Notes under the pieces: model-generated
Databases searched by the model: none
What the model saw: the letters and a program-made list of their open reading frames with translations, nothing else
Told to the model about the DNA's origin: nothing
Assembly (NCBI GenBank): GCA_036505615.1
Contig: DASXTB010000459.1
Coordinates: 1-20,844, forward strand
DNA length: 20,844 bases
Source: DASXTB01 sp036505615
GTDB lineage: Bacteria; Acidobacteriota; UBA6911; JACQSX01
Reading direction: 5' to 3'
Position numbers and translations under genes: made by a program
Shown here: one piece after another, positions 14,374 through 20,844 of the stretch
Numbering within the stretch: position 1 is the first letter of the stretch
How the letters are laid out: each line of letters opens with the position of its first letter

Positions 14374-14802
14374 TCAAATCAGCGGATCTTGAACACGCAA
14401 ACCCGGAATAGTGAGAAAGTTGTGGTCGTGCGTCCAGATTTCTGTGGCTCCGTTGTCAGATGCCGTGAGTGCAATTTGAAGATCGAATATTCGGGGACCG
14501 GCAACTTCTAAGTCCACAGCCACCTGCATTAGGCGTTGCGCAAAACCAAGGCCCGGGAGCCAGATTTGTGCGCCCGCCTCAACTAACGACCGAATGAACT
14601 CTGCAGCTTGAGCGCCTGTTGACGGACCACCGGCGGATGCCGGATGAGTGACGATGCTCCAAAATTCTGCCAGGCTAGCTAGGCTGATCCCCCACTGGCT
14701 CAAATCGGCCGTGGCCCTTTCAATTGCCTTTTGCGCCTTTCGATGCTCCGGCGTTGCGCTGCGGTGTGCATAGACAAGAATGTTGCTATCGATTGCAATC
14801 AT
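14374..14802 (-). CDS. vapC: PIN-domain ribonuclease toxin (VapC family)
   Basis: The 142-residue product is a complete PIN domain of usual size. The acidic residues that bind magnesium are all present: D5 in MIAIDSNILVY, E46 in SLAEFWSI, D107 in IFDLQIALTA and D126 in THDHNF. VapC toxins cleave tRNA or rRNA when the antitoxin is lost. The ATG at 14802 overlaps the antitoxin stop (ATGA), the normal coupling; an in-frame GTG 18 bases upstream would add six residues and is less likely. There is no clear Shine-Dalgarno sequence, again implying coupling. It appears intact. Confidence 0.9.
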   Translation of the reverse strand: MIAIDSNILVYAHRSATPEHRKAQKAIERATADLSQWGISLASLAEFWSIVTHPASAGGPSTGAQAAEFIRSLVEAGAQIWLPGLGFAQRLMQVAVDLEVAGPRIFDLQIALTASDNGATEIWTHDHNFLTIPGLRVQDPLI

Positions 14803-15044
14803 CGATTCTTGCGGAACCACTCATGCATGGCGACGCGATCAGAAAGATCGAGGTCGGCCGGGAGCCCACCATCTACGGTCACCCAACGGATTTTCTTTGG
14901 CTTGCCCCGCTTTTTACTGCCGGACACACGCAACTGGGCTCTCAAGCCTTCCTCAATGAGAGCGCGCAGAGGTTTGCGCAGCTCCGCCGCCCGCTTCTTC
15001 GCCTCAATCAACAATTCATCGGGAAGCTCGACCGTGGTTTTCAT
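14799..15044 (-). CDS. vapB: VapB-type antitoxin
   Basis: The 81-residue product begins MKTTVELPDELLIEAKKRAA, a ribbon-helix-helix DNA-binding start, then RKPLRALIEEGLRAQL. The C-terminal tail (KKRGKPKKIRW, later LDLSDRVAMHEWFRKNR) would wrap the toxin. It should neutralise the PIN toxin and, with it, repress this promoter. The ATG at 15044 is chosen because the RHH strand begins there; a second ATG 12 bases upstream is possible. A TATTAT -10-like hexamer (15055-15060) lies so close that a leaderless or very short leader is possible, but no good -35 is seen. Confidence 0.88.
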   Translation of the reverse strand: MKTTVELPDELLIEAKKRAAELRKPLRALIEEGLRAQLRVSGSKKRGKPKKIRWVTVDGGLPADLDLSDRVAMHEWFRKNR

Positions 15045-15080
15045 ACAGCAATACATAATACCATATTTATGGGCCGAACC

Positions 15081-15258
15081 ATTGCGGATTGCGAATTGCG
15101 GATTGGGAAAGAGCACTGACGGCGGACTGCATCTCAGATAGCGGTTTGTTTTGAACCTTTGAAGAAAGGCGTCAAACGGAGGCAATGGGATTGCCGATTG
15201 CCGACGACTGTCTGAACACTCCGAAGCAATCCGCAATCCGAAATCCGAAATCCGCAAT
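15081..15258. repeat. Flanking inverted arrays of a GCGGATT-type heptad word
   Basis: 15081-15107 repeats ATTGCGGATTGCGAATTGCG and ends GATTGGG; 15227-15258 carries the reverse complement, CAATCCGCAATCCGAAATCC and a further unit. Between them, GGCAATGGGATTGCCGATTG (15181-15200) is a third, related palindrome. A similar word occurs after the Asp-box gene (about 9928-9959). The 220-bp gap between the antitoxin and the DUF1501 gene is largely made of this material. Confidence 0.7.
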
Positions 15259-15264
15259 CACTCT

Positions 15265-16710
15265 TTACGCCAGCGCTTCCTTAATGATCTTCCCAGAGTT
15301 GATCGTCGGCCTTTCGAACCGGCCGTTGTGCAGATAGGTGAGGTTGAGATGATTCAGGCCCAGCAGGTACAAGATCGTGGCATGGATGTCGTGAACATGG
15401 CAGCGCTTGTCGACGGCGCGCAGGCCTAGTTCGTCCGTCGTACCAATCACCTGTCCACCCTTGATTCCGCCACCGGCCATCCAAACGCTGAAGCCCCAAG
15501 GGTTGTGATCGCGGCCGTTTCCTTTTTCGTTAAATGGCGTGCGGCCAAACTCACCACCCCAGATCACCAGCGTGCTGTCGAGCATCCCGCGCGACTTCAG
15601 GTCGGTCAAAAGGCCTGCAATCGGCTTGTCGGAGATCTTGCACATCTTAGAGTGATTCCCTTCAATGTCGGTGTGCGCGTCCCAGCCGCTGCCGCTTCCG
15701 CAGTAGAGCTGCACCAGGCGCACGCCGCGCTCCACCAGCCTTCGAGCCAGCAGGCAGTTGGCGCCGAATTTTCTGGTCGCGTCTTCATCCAGGCCGTAAA
15801 GTTTGCGCGTGGCCTCGGATTCTTTAGACAAATCGACGGCTTCGGGAGCGGCAGCCTGCATGCGGTAGGCTAACTCATACGAATTGAGTCTGGCTTCCAG
15901 TTCCGTGTCTTCCGTTTTGCCGGCCGAGTAATGCTTGTTAAGCTGTGCCAGGAAATCCAGTTTGCTGCGCTGTTGCTTATCGCCGATAGTGTCGGGCGGC
16001 GTCAGGTCGAAAATCGGAGTGCCATTGCTGCGGAACAGCGTCCCTTCATAGACAGCGGGGAGAAACCCGGAACTCCAGTTCTTTGGTCCGCCGACAACTT
16101 CGCCCGCGTCGGTGAGAATGACAAACGTCGGCAGATTGTCATTAGCCGTCCCAAGCCCGTAGGTGGTCCAGGCGCCCAGCGCGGGCCGGCCCGCCAGAAT
16201 ATCGCCGGTGTTCATCTGGCACACCGATCCTACATGGTTCAGCCCGTCGGCCCAGCAGGACTGAAAAATCGCCATTTCATCGGCGTGCTGGGCGATATTT
16301 GGATACCAGTCTGAGACCCAGATTCCGCTTTTGCCATATTGTTTCCAGGTTCGCCGTGACGGCATGAGCTCGTTATTGGCTGTGCCCATGGCGGTAATAG
16401 GTCGCCCAAATGACGGAGGTAAGGGCTGGCCGGCAAGTTTTTGCAAAGCAGGCTTTGGGTCGAACAGATCAAGATGGCTGGGCCCGCCCTCCATGAAGAG
16501 CCAGATGACGGATTTGGCTCTTGGCGGATGATGCGGCGGTTTTGGCGCCAGAGGGTTCAAGACCCGCTCCCCGCCTGGTGCCGCATCTAGAATGAACCCG
16601 TCCTGTTGCAGCAAATAACTGAGCGCAATCGCGCCAAAACCGGCACCCGCGCGCTCCAGAAACTCGCGCCGGGAACTGGTCGGTATTATGTGCGGCTGTT
16701 TCCTTCTCAT
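15265..16710 (-). CDS. DUF1501 family protein with Tat signal
   Basis: The 481-residue product has a twin-arginine signal (SSRREFLERAGAGFGAIAL, near residues 12-30), so it is folded before export. The body is a DUF1501 protein: AKSVIWLFMEGGPSHLDLFD, then VWVSDWYP-type and MNTGDILAGRPALGAWTTYG segments, GSGWDAHTDIEGNH, LVIWGGEFGRTPFNEKGNGR and DHNPWGFSVWMAGGGIKGG. The fold is related to sulfatases and alkaline phosphatases; the function is unproven. The family occurs beside DUF1549/DUF1553 genes in Planctomycetota, Verrucomicrobiota and Acidobacteriota, as here. The start at 16710 is preferred because AAGGA is about 11 bases upstream; for an ATG at 16722 the only such motif abuts the codon. 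Confidence 0.9.
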   Translation of the reverse strand: MRRKQPHIIPTSSRREFLERAGAGFGAIALSYLLQQDGFILDAAPGGERVLNPLAPKPPHHPPRAKSVIWLFMEGGPSHLDLFDPKPALQKLAGQPLPPSFGRPITAMGTANNELMPSRRTWKQYGKSGIWVSDWYPNIAQHADEMAIFQSCWADGLNHVGSVCQMNTGDILAGRPALGAWTTYGLGTANDNLPTFVILTDAGEVVGGPKNWSSGFLPAVYEGTLFRSNGTPIFDLTPPDTIGDKQQRSKLDFLAQLNKHYSAGKTEDTELEARLNSYELAYRMQAAAPEAVDLSKESEATRKLYGLDEDATRKFGANCLLARRLVERGVRLVQLYCGSGSGWDAHTDIEGNHSKMCKISDKPIAGLLTDLKSRGMLDSTLVIWGGEFGRTPFNEKGNGRDHNPWGFSVWMAGGGIKGGQVIGTTDELGLRAVDKRCHVHDIHATILYLLGLNHLNLTYLHNGRFERPTINSGKIIKEALA

Positions 16711-16727
16711 AACTCGACTCATCCTTC

Positions 16728-16806
16728 GTCAGCAGGTCAGCAAGTCACAGGTCACCAAGTCCCTCGCTGCACAATTCGCGACCTGCTGACCTGTAGACCT
16801 GCTGAC
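16728..16806. repeat. Inverted repeat of a GTCAGCAGGTC word between DUF1501 and DUF1549/DUF1553 genes
   Basis: GTCAGCAGGTC at 16728-16738 pairs exactly with GACCTGCTGAC at 16796-16806; each arm also holds a second, imperfect copy of the same word. The element takes up most of the gap between the two coding regions and may weaken read-through between them. Confidence 0.7.
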
Positions 16807-16813
16807 TTCTGTA

Positions 16814-19147
<2,334 letters not shown>

Positions 19148-19191
19148 TTTCCCGCCGTACCTCCGGGAGTGGTTATCGCTTGACGAAATTA

Positions 19192-19220
19192 TTTATAGCG
19201 ACGAATCAAGGATTTGTAAA
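19192..19220 (-). promoter_or_regulatory. Strong sigma70-type promoter for the DUF1549/DUF1553 gene
   Basis: On the minus strand TTTACA (19215-19220) and TATAAA (19192-19197) are separated by 17 bp; each matches five of six consensus bases. Transcription from about 19185 leaves a 38-base leader with the GGAGG site. This suggests the DUF1549/DUF1553-DUF1501 pair can be transcribed independently of the upstream CxxCH gene. Confidence 0.55.
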
Positions 19221-19263
19221 TGTTAATGCGCGCCCGGGGCTGCTTTTTGTGTCTACGGTCCCA

Positions 19264-19523
19264 CCCTGTGAAACAGGGGCTTCCCGCGAGACCTCGTCCA
19301 GCCCGGACTCAGCTGGGTGAGTTTCTGCCCCAACTGAGCCGTGTGCGTTAGGGGGAGCTGTAAAAAAAAATTGATTCAATCTGTAGGGGAGACCCTGCGT
19401 GGTCGCCCGCTGCAGAATCCAAGTGGATTTTTCTCGGCTCCATTCCGAAGTGCATCCGCGGGAAGTGTGAAATCTGTTTGGCTAATCCGTCACCCGGTGC
19501 GGCAGGCGGCCACATAGGGCCGC
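19264..19523. repeat. Palindromes and REP-like copies in the 432-bp gap 19148-19579
   Basis: The gap holds CCCTGTGAAACAGGG (19264-19278), a CTGTAGGGGAGACCCTGCGT block (19381-19400, continuing GGTCGCCCG) related to 20747-20774, and GCGGCC/GGCCGC arms (19506-19511/19518-19523). An A9 run (19362-19370) precedes the 19381 copy, and an AAAAAAT run precedes its relative near 20730, so the flanks are shared too. A GTGGATTTTTC word (19423-19433) recurs as ATGGATTTTTCC (19536-19547). No gene is seen. Confidence 0.6.
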
Positions 19524-19579
19524 GCGTACGATCAGATGGATTTTTCCACGTGTTCAGGGCAAGCGGACTCTCGCTCCAG

Positions 19580-20518
19580 CTACTTGGCCGCGCCGGTGCG
19601 AATCCATTCCAGAACGGTTTGGTAAGAAGGAGATCCCTTTTCCCAGCGAATTCCTCCTTCGTGCGTACTCGGGGCGGCAACAGCCCCTTCCGGCGGACTC
19701 GGATAGGTCGGTTTTACAGCCAGAAGGCTCCGTTCAGGATCGCGCAGGTCGACCACACGCAGCGCTGAGCGATAATGCGCCATGACCTGCTCTTCGGCGG
19801 GCTGGTTCGGATCGATCGGCAGCAGTTTCAAGATTGGATGAGTCTCATGGCAGTTGACGCAAGCCCGCTGATCCTTCCCTGGGGTCACAAACAGTGGTTC
19901 CATCTTCTCCTTGAAGAACTGATAGTCAGGTAATTTTACCTGCGGGCCGCCGGGTCTATCGGGTCGCCGCGATAGCGCCTCGTCAATCGCAGGCAATTCC
20001 TGAAGTGACTTATTGCTGCGCACAATCGAAAGTGCGCTGTCCGCCAAAGTTGTATCGGGATCCACCAGCGCTTCACTTAGCAGGCCGATTACGCGCAGGT
20101 CTTTGAGGTAACCATTGGCCACTGCCAGATCCAGGATGGCCTTCCTCTTCTGAGGATCGCGACCCATGAAGGTGAGATTAAATCGCCGTCCCAGCATGGG
20201 ATCTTTATCGATTTGGGGCGCTTTCATTCCCAATTCCACGGCGGCCTTGAAAATGTTGGGGTCTCTTGATGTGAAAGAGCGAAAAAGCTTCATTTTGACT
20301 TCTCGATTCTCAAAGAGCTCCGGATAGGAAGCCAGTGCAAGAAAAGCCGGAGCGCCGGCATCGTCGGCAAGAAACGCCTCGCGCACCTTTTCCTTATCGC
20401 CCTGTGGAGTGGGCGGCGAAACGGCCGAAACTCTTGCCGTCTCGCGCCATACCAAGATCGCAAATGTCGAGAGGGAGATGCACGCGATTGCGCTAAATTT
20501 TCTGAAGAGAGGACTCAT
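19580..20518 (-). CDS. Exported CxxCH protein with C-terminal PSCyt1-like domain
   Basis: The 312-residue product has a signal or anchor segment (residues 8-30, FSAIACISLSTFAILVW). Residues about 40-190 are helical and resemble HEAT-type repeats with no clear family. Residues about 200-310 form a cytochrome-like domain: FFKEKMEPLFVTPGKDQRAC, CVNCH (C220, C223, H224), HYRSALRVVDLRDPERSLLA and SPSYQTVLEWIRTGAAK. That pattern fits the planctomycete cytochrome C domain, so one covalent haem is expected. It lies 432 bp upstream of the DUF1549/DUF1553 gene on the same strand and probably supplies the domain missing there. A GAGGT site lies 5 bases before the ATG, and a consensus TATAAT (20551-20556) lies 32 bases upstream. 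Confidence 0.82.
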   Translation of the reverse strand: MSPLFRKFSAIACISLSTFAILVWRETARVSAVSPPTPQGDKEKVREAFLADDAGAPAFLALASYPELFENREVKMKLFRSFTSRDPNIFKAAVELGMKAPQIDKDPMLGRRFNLTFMGRDPQKRKAILDLAVANGYLKDLRVIGLLSEALVDPDTTLADSALSIVRSNKSLQELPAIDEALSRRPDRPGGPQVKLPDYQFFKEKMEPLFVTPGKDQRACVNCHETHPILKLLPIDPNQPAEEQVMAHYRSALRVVDLRDPERSLLAVKPTYPSPPEGAVAAPSTHEGGIRWEKGSPSYQTVLEWIRTGAAK

Positions 20519-20550
20519 AAATTACCTCGCTGTGGAATTAGATCACCGAA

Positions 20551-20556
20551 ATTATA
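20551..20556 (-). promoter_or_regulatory. Consensus -10 element (TATAAT) of the CxxCH protein gene
   Basis: On the minus strand a perfect TATAAT lies 32 bases before the ATG at 20518. No good -35 is seen at 16-18 bp. A transcript from about 20544 would have a 26-base leader with the GAGGT site. Confidence 0.42.
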
Positions 20557-20566
20557 TTACGGAAAT

Positions 20567-20630
20567 CTCTGCGAATTCTCAGCGAACTCTGCGTCTCTGT
20601 GGTGAGAGAGCTGTGAAAATCACCGCAGAG
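20567..20630. repeat. CTCTGCG-type heptad repeats with hairpin
   Basis: CTCTGCGAATTCTCAGCGAA (20567-20586) and CTCTGCGTCTCTGTGGTGA (20587-20605) are repeats of a CTCTGCG word. CTCTGTGGTGA (20595-20605) pairs with TCACCGCAGAG (20620-20630). A related ACCGCAGAGAC occurs at 10011-10021. Confidence 0.65.
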
Positions 20631-20634
20631 TTGC

Positions 20635-20812
20635 ATGCTCCGACGGGCGGTTCACGAACCGCCCCTACAAACCGGCGTGGCTGGTCGGCCAAACAGATTT
20701 AGGCAACAGGCTTTCAGGGGCCGGGATGAGAAAAAATCAATTCGATCGTAGGGGCGGCCCTGCGTAGCCGCCCGGAGCGGCGGACCTTATTGGAGAACGG
20801 GCGACCACACAG
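20635..20812. repeat. REP-like repeat cluster at the right end
   Basis: 20635-20669 is an exact 35-base copy of 4628-4662. 20747-20774 (GTAGGGGCGGCCCTGCGTAG, then CCGCCC) is an inverted relative of it. 20797-20811 (GGGCGACCACACAGG) is a fragment complementary to the copy at 19385-19408. Together with 20567-20630 these fill the 326-bp stretch after the last gene. Confidence 0.75.
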
Positions 20813-20820
20813 GTGTACTG

Positions 20821-20839
20821 TGCCATAACATCCTTTACA
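20821..20839 (-). repeat. Inverted copy of the TGTAAAGGATGT word
   Basis: The minus strand reads TGTAAAGGATGTTATGGCA from 20839. Its first 12 bases equal both copies at 7893-7940, and the sequence then diverges mildly. It may be the end of an insertion sequence that continues, or ended, beyond the window. Confidence 0.45.
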
Positions 20840-20844
20840 GTTTG

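Overview
The window looks like chromosomal DNA of an uncultured or environmental Acidobacteriota member, perhaps the Solibacteres/Bryobacterales side; this is inference. Support comes from a PadR-type regulator with the typical acidobacterial N-terminus, a Tat-exported DUF1501 protein next to a DUF1549/DUF1553 protein and a c-type cytochrome-like protein, large secreted beta-rich proteins with leucine-rich or Asp-box repeats, GC-rich DNA, and gaps filled with palindromic repeats. No rRNA, tRNA, CRISPR array, transposase or phage gene is visible.

Layout. 1-171 (-) is the start of a PadR-like regulator running off the left edge. 346-4326 (-) encodes a 1326-residue exported multidomain leucine-rich-repeat protein. 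4715-6577 (+) is a tight three-gene operon: the two halves of a thiamine-diphosphate 2-oxoacid decarboxylase (sulfopyruvate/phosphonopyruvate type) followed by a cyclase/kynurenine-formamidase-family hydrolase. 6895-7500 (-) is a membrane-anchored BON-domain protein. 7501-8333 is a long gap with hairpins, dispersed repeats and a tandem 24-bp repeat that may be an insertion-sequence end. 8334-9917 (+) is a secreted Asp-box (sialidase-fold) protein. 10102-11829 (+) is an exported TPR protein, followed after 1 bp by an iron-type alcohol dehydrogenase (11831-12988). A 200-bp near-complete palindrome (12986-13185) separates this pair from a convergent alkaline-phosphatase-superfamily protein (13197-14228, -). 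Next on the minus strand come a VapBC-type toxin-antitoxin pair (14374-15044), the DUF1501 protein (15265-16710), the DUF1549/DUF1553 protein (16814-19147) and a CxxCH protein (19580-20518).

How genes may work together. The decarboxylase pair and the cyclase overlap by 4 and 17 bp, so they are almost certainly one pathway: decarboxylation of a 2-oxoacid plus hydrolysis of a cyclic or amide-type compound. The substrate cannot be read from sequence. The iron alcohol dehydrogenase 5 kb downstream could act on the resulting aldehyde, but it is coupled to a TPR gene instead. The DUF1501, DUF1549/DUF1553 and CxxCH proteins look like an exported module in which the cytochrome domain, usually fused to DUF1549/DUF1553, is a separate gene.

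The strongest unexplained signal is between the genes. Nearly every gap holds an inverted repeat built from its own short sequence word, and several words recur across the window. No complete new defence or biosynthetic system was found. The best leads are the decarboxylase-cyclase operon, the 200-bp hairpin, the REP-like cluster with inverted ends, and the possible insertion-sequence ends at 7893 and 20839.
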